In this document: piece by piece, positions 27,357 to 35,320 of the stretch | How positions within the stretch are numbered: position 1 is the stretch's first letter | Layout: each line of letters begins with the position of its first letter | Assembly (NCBI RefSeq): GCF_011316935.1 | Contig: NZ_WLYS01000001.1 | Coordinates: 434,001 to 498,000 of the forward strand | Direction: 5' to 3' | Origin: Sphingobacterium chungjuense | GTDB taxonomy: Bacteria > Bacteroidota > Bacteroidia > Sphingobacteriales > Sphingobacteriaceae | DNA length: 64,000 bases | Program-made: the position numbers and the translations under genes | The notes under the pieces: model-generated | What the model saw: only the letters and a program-made list of their open reading frames with translations | Database searches by the model: none | Told to the model about the DNA's origin: nothing

Positions 27357-29056
27357 TGAAAGACATGAAAAAGATCTTAATTACCTTACTCGCCGCAGGT
27401 CTATTGACCTCCTGCGATAAGTTTCTAGATACGGAAAGCTACGATAAAAAGAATACTGGAAACTTTCCAGCCACGGTGGCCGATGCCAATAGCATGCTGG
27501 TGGGTATCTACTCTAGCTTGAATGCCGCTATCTCGAACGTGCAAAACACGCATTTCTACATGGCCGAATTAGCCTCTGACGATCGCTTTGGCGGTGGTGG
27601 CGAAAATGACCGCGACATGCAAGCTTTAGATCACCTAATGAATACGCAGCCGGATCGTTTTCTAACATTCTGGACCGCGCGTTACCAAGGTATATTTCGT
27701 GCGAACATCGCACTGGAAACTTTGGATCAAGTAGAGGGCTGGACGAATGACGCGCAGAAAAATCAGGTTTTGGGAGAAGTATATTTCCTGCGCGCACTTT
27801 ATTACTTTGAGCTATCTCAACTTTTTGGAGAAGTGCCTTTGGTAACCAGCACATCGGTATCCAACATACCAAAAACGCCAGCTGACGAAACCTATGCGCA
27901 AATAGCGGCTGATCTTCAACAAGCGATCAACTTAATGCCGGCCACTCCTTACACGAGTGTCGCTTCGGGTCATGCGACCAAATGGGCTGCTCAAGCGCTG
28001 CTAGCACGTGTTTATCTGTTTTATACGGGTTATTATAGCAAAAGCGAGTTGCCTGTCGCATCAGGAGGCAGCATTAGCAAAGCACAAGTACAGCAAGGAT
28101 TGGAAGAATGTATTGCCAATAGTGGGCATGATTTGGTAGCCGATTTTCGCAACCTGTGGCCTTACTCTAATGAGTTTACCAAAAAGGATTATCCTTATGC
28201 TCAGGACAACAACCTAAGCTATGCTGGAGATGGCAACAGAGAAACCGTTTTTGCGGTCAAATTTGGTACGCTAGTCGACTGGGGAGACCAATATATGTTG
28301 GGTTATTCCAATCAATTCAATCTGCACTTTAGCTTGCGCTCCAATAATGGACAAGCAGGAACTTTTCCATTCGGTCAAGGATGGGGTGCAGGTCCAGTGA
28401 ATAGCAGTTTGTGGAACGAATGGCGACAAGCAGAGCCAACTGACGTGCGTCGTGTAGGCTCTATTATCAATGCAGATGCGGATCTTGATAGTTATATCTA
28501 TGGCGCTGATAACCAAATGGAGGAAACCGGTTTTTGGCAAAAGAAATACATTGCCGTTACCGCTTACGACAACGGCAGGTTCATTCCTTCGTATGCTATT
28601 TTGGCTGACGCAGCAGCAGCGGAATATCAATTGGCACATACCCAGGATTTAGTGCTTATCCGCTTCGCGGATGTACTATTGATGCATGCCGAGCTTTCTG
28701 AAACCAACACCAACTTGAATCGGGTGCGCGCGCGCGCTAATCTTGCTCCAGTAGGCTATTCGCTGGCAGCGCTTAAGCGGGAACGCCGATGGGAATTAGC
28801 ATTTGAAGGATTGCGTTATTTTGATTTGATGCGTTGGCAAGAAGCGGCCACAGCACTTGGCCGCCAGGAAGGAGTTTCTATCCGCAATAAAGGAATTGAT
28901 ACGCAGATGCGCGGATTTGGTGGTGGCTACGCGGCTCGATTTGAAGCTACGGGCGGATTCTGGCCTATTCCAATCTCACAAATCGCACTATCTGATGGTG
29001 TATTGACGCAGAACAAAGGTTGGGGTGAGTCTACACATGAATTCCCAGGTTGGTAA
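27356..29056 (+). CDS. RagB/SusD family nutrient-uptake lipoprotein
   Basis: Surface lipoprotein partner of the STN-type SusC encoded upstream, coupled to it by a TAATG stop-start overlap. The lipid-attachment Cys lies in the context LLTSC near residue 20 (ATG at 27365 is an alternative start). SusD features are the TPR-like region with EVYFLRALYYFELSQLFGEV and the C-terminal RRWELAFEGLRYFDLMRW and FWPIPISQIAL. Its 566 residues are normal. The natural ligand is not evident. Confidence 0.95.
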   Translation: MKDMKKILITLLAAGLLTSCDKFLDTESYDKKNTGNFPATVADANSMLVGIYSSLNAAISNVQNTHFYMAELASDDRFGGGGENDRDMQALDHLMNTQPDRFLTFWTARYQGIFRANIALETLDQVEGWTNDAQKNQVLGEVYFLRALYYFELSQLFGEVPLVTSTSVSNIPKTPADETYAQIAADLQQAINLMPATPYTSVASGHATKWAAQALLARVYLFYTGYYSKSELPVASGGSISKAQVQQGLEECIANSGHDLVADFRNLWPYSNEFTKKDYPYAQDNNLSYAGDGNRETVFAVKFGTLVDWGDQYMLGYSNQFNLHFSLRSNNGQAGTFPFGQGWGAGPVNSSLWNEWRQAEPTDVRRVGSIINADADLDSYIYGADNQMEETGFWQKKYIAVTAYDNGRFIPSYAILADAAAAEYQLAHTQDLVLIRFADVLLMHAELSETNTNLNRVRARANLAPVGYSLAALKRERRWELAFEGLRYFDLMRWQEAATALGRQEGVSIRNKGIDTQMRGFGGGYAARFEATGGFWPIPISQIALSDGVLTQNKGWGESTHEFPGW

Positions 29057-29075
29057 TCTTTTAGAAAAACATATT

Positions 29076-29906
29076 ATGAAAAAATTCTGGTATACCCTCT
29101 GTATTAGTCTCACGCTACTAACCGTAGGTTGTGACGCTATTGAAGACAGAATGGAATTAGGTTCGGCCATCAGCGCCGAACAACTACAGCTTACCGCAAC
29201 ACCAGTAATCGTTGACGGTAAGAAAAGTAATAAAGTCGTCTTGGATAATAAAAGTCCGGTACTCTCTTCGTGGGATTATGGTGTCGGACTGACGCAGCGC
29301 AAAACCGATACGGTTTTGCTGGTATCTACGGGCGACAATGAAATCATTTTTACAGGCTTAAACCCTGATGGTAGCAAAATCACTAAAACCTTACATGTTA
29401 CGGTGGATGAATTGACTTTTCCAGTTCCGCTGGAATGGGGATTCTTGACCGGTGGCGCCGAAAAAACGTGGGTTTGGGATACGACGAAGCCCGCAGTCTG
29501 GGGAAATGGTGGCTACATGGGCAATTCCGCTCCAGCATGGTGGACCTTGCAAGAGGCCGACATCAATGGTCAAGCGGCCGGTGAAGGTGTGGGCGCTAAG
29601 ATGGAGTTTGCGCTTCGCGGAGCTCGGCTATCGAAGATCAAGTCAACTGGACAGACCGAGGACGGTTCGTTTTCTTTTGATATGACGAAAAAGATTACGT
29701 TGGACGATGGCACGGTTTGGGCCAAAGGAAAATTGACGACAAAGGGCGTCACCGTTTTGTGCGGCATATCGCCCAATGAAAGCAATGCACCTGTCTACGA
29801 ATACGATATCTTAATCATTAATGATACAGAAATGGTTCTCTCCTACCCTGAACCGGGAGTAGGCGCATGGGGAACCGCATGGTTTTGGGTGTTTCGCGCC
29901 GAATAA
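29076..29906 (+). CDS. Putative surface glycan-binding lipoprotein of unknown family
   Basis: Third gene of the SusCD operon, 276 residues from the ATG at 29076. It has a lipoprotein signal with Cys in the context LLTVGC. The first 130 residues look like one or two Ig/PKD-type beta domains. The second half is rich in Trp, Gly and Asp (EKTWVWDTTKPAVWGNGGYM, then APAWWTLQEAD) and looks like a jelly-roll or lectin-like domain. By position it is comparable to SusE/SusF-type binding proteins. I do not recognise a named family; the binding role is inferred from context and composition. Confidence 0.75.
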   Translation: MKKFWYTLCISLTLLTVGCDAIEDRMELGSAISAEQLQLTATPVIVDGKKSNKVVLDNKSPVLSSWDYGVGLTQRKTDTVLLVSTGDNEIIFTGLNPDGSKITKTLHVTVDELTFPVPLEWGFLTGGAEKTWVWDTTKPAVWGNGGYMGNSAPAWWTLQEADINGQAAGEGVGAKMEFALRGARLSKIKSTGQTEDGSFSFDMTKKITLDDGTVWAKGKLTTKGVTVLCGISPNESNAPVYEYDILIINDTEMVLSYPEPGVGAWGTAWFWVFRAE

Positions 29907-29930
29907 ACAACGATTTGCAATTGAGTATTG

Positions 29931-29960
29931 AACGCCTGATCCTTTGATCAGGCGTTTTTG
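29931..29960 (+). terminator. Rho-independent terminator of the SusCD operon
   Basis: AACGCCTGATC (29931-29941) pairs with GATCAGGCGTT (29946-29956) around CTTT, followed by T residues. It separates the lipoprotein gene from the sigma gene downstream. Confidence 0.93.
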
Positions 29961-30103
29961 TTTTGCATGCACGCCGGTAGCATCTCAAGGTTTAAATTTC
30001 CCATCTCAAATAAATGAAGACTTCTACTTTTAATTGTATAATTTTTACAGTAGATTTGAGTATAAACCTAGATAGTACAACCTACTATAAACCGGCTACC
30101 TAT

Positions 30104-30703
30104 ATGGACAAGTTTGACAAACAGATTTCTGATTTGCAACAAGGCAAAGAGACGGCATTATGTTTCTTCATGGATCAGTATGCCAGCGCACTTCAGTTCT
30201 TTGCTTTCAAACTCACCAAAGACAAGGAAGCTAGCGCCGAGATTGTTTCAGATGCCTTTGTGAAATTATGGAATCGACGACTAAATTTCCCGGCAGCCGA
30301 TGGGCTAAAATCTTTTTTATACTTAGTAACCAGAAATGCTTGTTTGGATCACCTCAAGCAGAGCAGAAATAAGTATGCACACGATGACGCATTGGTGCTC
30401 GATATAGCGACCTCCGATAACGACATTCTTAAGAAGATTATTTACAACGAGTTAGTAGAGTTGATTGTGCTCGAAATCAAAAAGTTACCTAAACAACAGG
30501 CGCAAATCTTTCAACTGGCCATAATGGAAGGTCGAAACACGCAGGAAATATGCGACGAACTGCATACCAGCCCAAGTACAGTCTATTTCGCGCGCTCGAA
30601 AGCCATTGCTGCTCTGAAAAAAGCGTTTGAACAGCGAAAAATCTCTGTACATTACATTTCTTTATTACCATTAGCCGCAGCTGGCGGTTCTTTTATTATC
30701 TAA
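30104..30703 (+). CDS. ECF-type RNA polymerase sigma-70 factor
   Basis: Alternative sigma factor of about 199 residues from the ATG at 30104 (MDKFDKQISDLQQGKETALC); an upstream frame to 30014 adds 30 residues unlike the family. Sigma region 2 includes SAEIVSDAFVKLWNRR and SFLYLVTRNACLDHLK. Region 4 includes LPKQQAQIFQLAIMEGRNTQ and the HTH ending HTSPSTVYFARSKAIAALKK. A short hydrophobic tail follows (YISLLPLAAAGGSFII). It is the likely partner of the FecR protein encoded at 22492, although it follows the operon terminator and must have its own promoter. Confidence 0.93.
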   Translation: MDKFDKQISDLQQGKETALCFFMDQYASALQFFAFKLTKDKEASAEIVSDAFVKLWNRRLNFPAADGLKSFLYLVTRNACLDHLKQSRNKYAHDDALVLDIATSDNDILKKIIYNELVELIVLEIKKLPKQQAQIFQLAIMEGRNTQEICDELHTSPSTVYFARSKAIAALKKAFEQRKISVHYISLLPLAAAGGSFII

Positions 30704-30799
30704 AAATATAAACAAACTTAGGTTCTTAAAGAATTGGTGTTAAACTCTCTCATAACGAAAGCAATTAGCAATGCCATATTATTCCACGTAGGTATAGAA

Positions 30800-31767
30800 T
30801 TAGATGCGTTGTAAAGTTCCGAGGTGAAATGCGCTATATTCTTTGATTATACCACTATTTCGAATCTGCTCCTCTATGTCCTGACAGGCTTCCAAGTTGC
30901 CTTTGTGATAGCGCACTGCGGCTACTTCGCCATGATCATTCAACATCGATATTACATTCACTCCATCACGGGGTGTGTACATATTATCTGCCACAAAAAT
31001 ATTTTGATGATGCAAACTGTGGGCGTATTCTTCTATAATGGGACTGACATGAGCGTCAGAGTCCCAATGTATAGCATACAATTGCGAAATCCTTTCGGGC
31101 AAGGCCAACGATATACGAGCACGTATTCTAATCCCATTATGTATGCTTGGTTTCCATGGTTTTTCACTCTTTAGAAAGTTAGATAAGATAGAATCAGAGG
31201 GATTGCTCTCTGCCGAAACAATATTTCCATCGAGATCCAGATCGAAGCTCAACCATCGTATTTTCCCCATTGTTATATATCTCGTTGTGGTATCTGTCGG
31301 TATCACTTTTTGAACATAAGCGGCCCATCTTCTACGGAAACTTCCTGTACCACCTAGCGCATCGACGTGCATTGTATTATGTCCACCAAATACTTTTTGT
31401 ATGGTATATACATTCGACCAACGGCTAAAAAACAACTCCTCTGTAAATTCATCAAATTGATAAGAAGCTCGTAAATGTAAACTATCTTGACCTGCATACA
31501 AGGTTGCAGGCACCCGACTTGACAGCGGTGACATCACGCTATCTTCCATTGCATAATCACGCTTACTTGTGATCAGTAATCCGTTTGATTCCCCCTTTTT
31601 GTATTTGAGTTCAATTCTGCCCCGTCTCCCTTCCAGATCAGGTTTAGCAGTCTTGATCTCTGTCTCTATCCAATAGGTCAAACTATCCCAAGCATTGGCA
31701 GGTATCTCTGTGCAGTCGCGGAAAATATGAACCACTGCAAAACACCGATCAAAATAACTTTTTTCAT
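30800..31767 (-). pseudogene. Secreted protein with TonB-like C-terminal domain, frameshifted in the signal peptide (paralogue B)
   Basis: The open frame 30800-31735 has only a GTG start (VVHIFRDC) and no signal peptide. A perfect signal peptide is present in another frame from the ATG at 31767 (MKKVILIGVLQWFIFSATAQ), so one base appears lost just after the signal sequence. The body aligns with the neighbour at 33010-33990: FDEFTEELFFSRW, ALGGTGSFRRRWAAYVQ, EKPWKPSIHNGIRIRARISL and a C-terminal GNLEACQDIEEQIRN region. The GG...F and WKPxIxNGxxxxxR pattern resembles the TonB C-terminal domain. Function is unknown, and the gene may now be inactive. Confidence 0.68.
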
Positions 31768-31860
31768 AAGAATCTATTTAGGTTTAGTTTTATATCAACA
31801 GTTACTTATACTCGATCGCTCAGCATGGATATCACATATACGCCATCACGATATTCATTG

Positions 31861-32991
31861 CTACAAGCCTAATGTTTCGATCAATTCTTTCGCTACGATA
31901 CGCCCCGCTCTATTCGCTCCAATGGTAGATGCGGAAGGACCATATCCTGCGAGATGGATTCGGTGATCCTTAGCCACCTGAGTCGCTAATTTTCCCGACA
32001 TCACTACACCGCCTTCTTCATTCGTAAGGTGTAAAGGTGCCAGATGATCCAAAGAATGATGAAATCCCGTATTCCAAAAGATCACATCCGCATCTATCGT
32101 AGTACCATCTGCCCAACGTACGCCGGTTTCTGTGATTTCGTCAAACATGGGTTTTCTATCCAAGACACCTTTTTGCATCATGCCACGAATCGCGGGCGTC
32201 GTGGGCAAGCCCGTGACAGAAACAACCGATTTAGGAGGTAAGCCATCTCTCACGCGCGCCTCTACCATCGCTACCGCTTCGCGACCAAGATCTGGATTGA
32301 AATCAAAATCTTTGAATTCGGGCGGTCTGCGTGTCACCCAACTTGTTTGTGTCACTTTAGACACTTCATCTAAAAGTTGAATAGCCGAAATACCCGCACC
32401 GACAACGATCACATGTTTTCCTTCAAATGCTTGTGCATTTTTATAATCTGCGGTATGCAGTTGTTGACCTTTAAATTTTTCAGAGCCTGGATATTTTGGA
32501 ATTCGTGGCGTTTTCCAGGTGCCTGTCGCATTGACTATACCTCTGGCCTTGAACTGAACGCCATCGGTATGAATAAGGAAATGATCTTTTTTCTCGGTAA
32601 CTCGTTGTACTTTCAGCGGACGTATAACAGGAAGTTCAAACGTCTTTTCGTACACGCCGTAATACTGAGGTAATGCTACGCTAGCTTTCAACTCTTTATC
32701 TTTCGTGTTTACGGTGTCGTCAAACGCTAATCCCGGCAAATCATTGATGCCATTCACATTATCTAAGGTTAATGAATTCCAACGATGCTGCCAAGCTCCG
32801 CCAGGACCTGGCTCATCGTCAATCATTACAAATCCTTTCCCCGGCTTAATGCCTGCCTTTTTTAAGTAATAAGCCGCCGATAAACCGGCTTGTCCGGCAC
32901 CTATGACGACAATATCCACATGGTAAAAAGTTTCCAACTTTGCATCGCCTGTCGGCGAGGAATCTCTATTATCGTGTTGTTCCGCTATCAT
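31861..32991 (-). CDS. FAD/NAD(P)-dependent flavin monooxygenase-like oxidoreductase
   Basis: Single-component flavoprotein of 376 residues. The FAD-binding Rossmann motif is VVIGAGQAGLSAAYYLKKAG (about 29-48), the second NAD(P) motif is VIVVGAGISAIQLLDEV (about 195-211), and NATGTWKTPRIPKYPGSEKF marks the FMO-like family. Such enzymes oxidise N, S or carbonyl carbons with NADPH and oxygen; the substrate is unknown. It lies 18 bp after the end of the damaged paralogue A and 93 bp before paralogue B. It may be part of the sigma-factor-led transcript or a later insertion between the two copies. Confidence 0.88.
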   Translation of the reverse strand: MIAEQHDNRDSSPTGDAKLETFYHVDIVVIGAGQAGLSAAYYLKKAGIKPGKGFVMIDDEPGPGGAWQHRWNSLTLDNVNGINDLPGLAFDDTVNTKDKELKASVALPQYYGVYEKTFELPVIRPLKVQRVTEKKDHFLIHTDGVQFKARGIVNATGTWKTPRIPKYPGSEKFKGQQLHTADYKNAQAFEGKHVIVVGAGISAIQLLDEVSKVTQTSWVTRRPPEFKDFDFNPDLGREAVAMVEARVRDGLPPKSVVSVTGLPTTPAIRGMMQKGVLDRKPMFDEITETGVRWADGTTIDADVIFWNTGFHHSLDHLAPLHLTNEEGGVVMSGKLATQVAKDHRIHLAGYGPSASTIGANRAGRIVAKELIETLGL

Positions 32992-33009
32992 TTGTTTTTT
33001 TAAGACAAT

Positions 33010-33990
33010 TTACTCTTCTAAATATCGATAGAATTCAAGTCTAGGGTAATTTCTACTATACGAGTAGCAACCGAAGTACTCGCTGGCTTTCACAGACTCT
33101 TCCATCCGTTTGCAATCGGCCAAACTTCCACGATGATACACAAATGAATTCGCCTTACCATTGTAATTCACAAAGGATATGGAGCTGTACGGATCTTTCC
33201 TTTGGTCATAACCTTCTTTCTACATTATTTTTTGATCTTCCAACCCTAATACATACTCTTCCAGCAAGAGATCGTAAATAGAATAATGGATGTACTGCCC
33301 TTCCTCTCTTTTTGGCTCTATTTTAATGATCAATGAAGCCTTGGTTTTGATTGGACGACCACAACGTATCCCTGTCTTCCACTTCTTCTCCTGTACTAAA
33401 AATGGATTCAGATATTTGGCAATGGGTGTAGAATCTAATGGCGTGAGAATTCCGCTTCTTTCCTCTACATCAAAGCGAAAAGGATGACCCTCGATCTGTT
33501 GCTGTACCGAATCAGGCAATTGCAAAAGATACGTATTCAATCGTTTAAGAAAAGCGCTCGTACCTCCAGGAGCTTCTACGGGCATAGAAGAAGGCGATAC
33601 AAATATCTTATTACGATTATCATCATTAACTACCACTACTGGTTCGAGTCGCGTTAAAAATAGCGTATCGGTCAAATCATCAAACCTAAATCCTGCTTTC
33701 AGATCTAAGGCTGGAGAGTTTGCCGAAACCAATAAATCCTTAAGGGTTAAAGATGCTTGGTGAATAAATCCCTGATCCAAAACTCCTTGCGGCGAAGTAG
33801 CAAACACAATATCATGATTGCTACCGGGTTTATATTGTATAGAGATACCTCCGTTCAAATTTCGGTATGGTAGATTAGCCTCTGTAAAAACTTTTCCAAG
33901 CCACGCATCCAAATCTGGTTGGGTCTGTGCATGGGTCTGAGCCACCAACAGATCGAGTATAATAATGAACAATACCTGTACTTGCTTCAT
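33010..33990 (-). pseudogene. Secreted protein with TonB-like C-terminal domain, interrupted by in-frame TAG (paralogue A)
   Basis: From the ATG at 33990 (signal peptide MKQVQVLFIIILDLLVAQTH, cleavage near AQTQ) the frame runs 256 residues to a TAG at 33220-33222. It then continues in the same frame as KEGYDQRKDPYSSISFVNY and on to a TAA at 33010-33012. The downstream part matches the C-terminus of paralogue B, so the TAG is an internal nonsense codon in a protein of about 326 residues. The mid-region APGGTSAFLKRLNTYL and KKWKTGIRCGRPIKTKASLI resembles a TonB C-terminal domain. The gene is 10 bp after the anti-sigma gene and probably co-transcribed. The truncated form would lack about 70 residues. 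Confidence 0.72.
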
Positions 33991-34000
33991 TAATGTTTGT

Positions 34001-34645
34001 TTACTGCGCCCCAATATGCAGGCGGAAGTTGGCTTTTTCACCTTCCCAAAGCAATTCTTGTTGAATCGTCTCTTTGATCTTCTCGACAAAATGACTATCG
34101 TTTGCCCCGCTGATACGGATGTCGTCTGCATGCCCATTTACGATATCAAATCGGACATCGACAGAGATCGCACTCGTATACGAGGACAGGTTTTTGTGAA
34201 GCTTTTGCGAAAATCGATCCCAACCTTTTAATGGTCGTGCATCTGAATTTTCTTCTGGTACCACTTGCACACGAAGCGCAGGTGTGATAATTGTGATGCC
34301 TTCCACTTGCGTGGAATTAGTAGGTTTCTGCTGTAAATGACGGAATACCAACAGCGAACACACCACCACAAACATGACTGCGGCGACCAATCCAACGGTG
34401 AGCCTTTGCCAGCCGAAGAACCGTCTGTTGCGCTCCAAACCTCTTTGCTCTATGCGCGCAGCAAGGCGCTTTTGCAACAGACTCAAGGGCGCGGTTTCTA
34501 CGCCATTCTGCAACTTATAACCATCGATCGCATCTTGCAAAAAAGGATCGTTGATGGCTTCGCGTTCCAAGGCATGCATATCCTCTCGGCTCATGAGCCC
34601 AGCCACATAATTGTGAATTCGAGATAACTGATAATTATTGTCCAT
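34001..34645 (-). CDS. Membrane-anchored anti-sigma factor-like protein with TonB-like periplasmic domain
   Basis: Probable regulator of the sigma factor encoded just upstream. The chosen start is the ATG at 34645, which overlaps the sigma stop as TAATG, so the two are translationally coupled. The 214-residue product has a cytoplasmic N-terminal helical part (YVAGLMSREDMHALEREAIN, about 10-40) typical of Bacteroidota anti-sigma factors. One membrane helix follows (VGLVAAVMFVVVCSLLVF, about 82-100), then a periplasmic domain with GWDRFSQKLHKNL, a beta pattern SVDVRFDIVNGHADDIRI and FRLHI, recalling a TonB C-terminal fold. It has no FecR domain. Confidence 0.82.
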   Translation of the reverse strand: MDNNYQLSRIHNYVAGLMSREDMHALEREAINDPFLQDAIDGYKLQNGVETAPLSLLQKRLAARIEQRGLERNRRFFGWQRLTVGLVAAVMFVVVCSLLVFRHLQQKPTNSTQVEGITIITPALRVQVVPEENSDARPLKGWDRFSQKLHKNLSSYTSAISVDVRFDIVNGHADDIRISGANDSHFVEKIKETIQQELLWEGEKANFRLHIGAQ

Positions 34646-35181
34646 TACATTTTTTCCATGCACAGCTTCAGATTCCGTTTCCCGTTCTGAATATAGCTTT
34701 TCACTTTATTCAGATCGAAACCGGTCATCGCTGCAATTTCTTTATAACATTTCTTTTCGAGGTAAAATAGGCGTACACACTGCTCCTGCTCTGGTATTAA
34801 GCCCACTAAGCAAACTTCCAATTTTTCGAAATCCTGCTCCAGCCAGACCACTTCGTCTGGTGCGGATAATTGCGCTTCGGCTTCGGTCAGGTGCTGATCG
34901 ATCGGCACGCTGTTTTGTCGCTTATCTTTGCGTAACTGCATGAGGCAATAGTTGCGGGCATACACATAAAGCCAACTTTTAAAATTGCCTACCTCGTGTG
35001 TGCGCAGCTTACCAATGAGTTCTTCAAAGATTTGCATCACCGCATCCTGACTCTGCTCCTGATCTTGCAGGTACTTGTAGCTCACACCATAAAGCAAAGA
35101 CATATAGGGCTTAAATAATTCTCCCAAATCCTGCAGATTTCCGGTCTGTCTATAGCGTATGAGCAATGTGCGTTCGTCCAT
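34645..35181 (-). CDS. ECF-type RNA polymerase sigma factor
   Basis: Alternative sigma factor of 178 residues. Region 2 has SQDAVMQIFEELIGKLRTHE and FKSWLYVYARNYCLMQLRKD. Region 4 has LIPEQEQCVRLFYLEKKCYK, then EIAAMTGFDLNKVKSYIQNG. It heads a minus-strand run of sigma, anti-sigma and paralogue A, possibly also the FMO-like gene and paralogue B. It lies 139 bp downstream of the TonB-dependent receptor gene, with a terminator between them, so it is probably transcribed separately. The receptor is the obvious candidate target or signal source. Confidence 0.93.
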   Translation of the reverse strand: MDERTLLIRYRQTGNLQDLGELFKPYMSLLYGVSYKYLQDQEQSQDAVMQIFEELIGKLRTHEVGNFKSWLYVYARNYCLMQLRKDKRQNSVPIDQHLTEAEAQLSAPDEVVWLEQDFEKLEVCLVGLIPEQEQCVRLFYLEKKCYKEIAAMTGFDLNKVKSYIQNGKRNLKLCMEKM

Positions 35182-35246
35182 TTAAAGTATTTTACTTCGC
35201 TATCATAATGATGCTGGAAGATACCATTTTCCATAAACTCTATACC

Positions 35247-35286
35247 AAAAAAATAACCCGCTACTCCTTATTCGGGAGTAAGCGGG
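35247..35286 (-). terminator. Rho-independent terminator of the TonB-dependent receptor gene
   Basis: On the minus strand CCCGCTTACTCC pairs with GGAGTAGCGGG (one bulged base), covering 35257-35286, and is followed by a T-rich run at 35247-35255. Confidence 0.88.
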
Positions 35287-35320
35287 CGTTGCTTGGCTTG
35301 TTAGTTTGTATTTTTCTATA

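Noticed and set aside
33220..33222. Programmed TAG recoding in paralogue A
   Set aside because: No downstream recoding element was recognised, and the sister gene is also damaged, so decay is the simpler reading.
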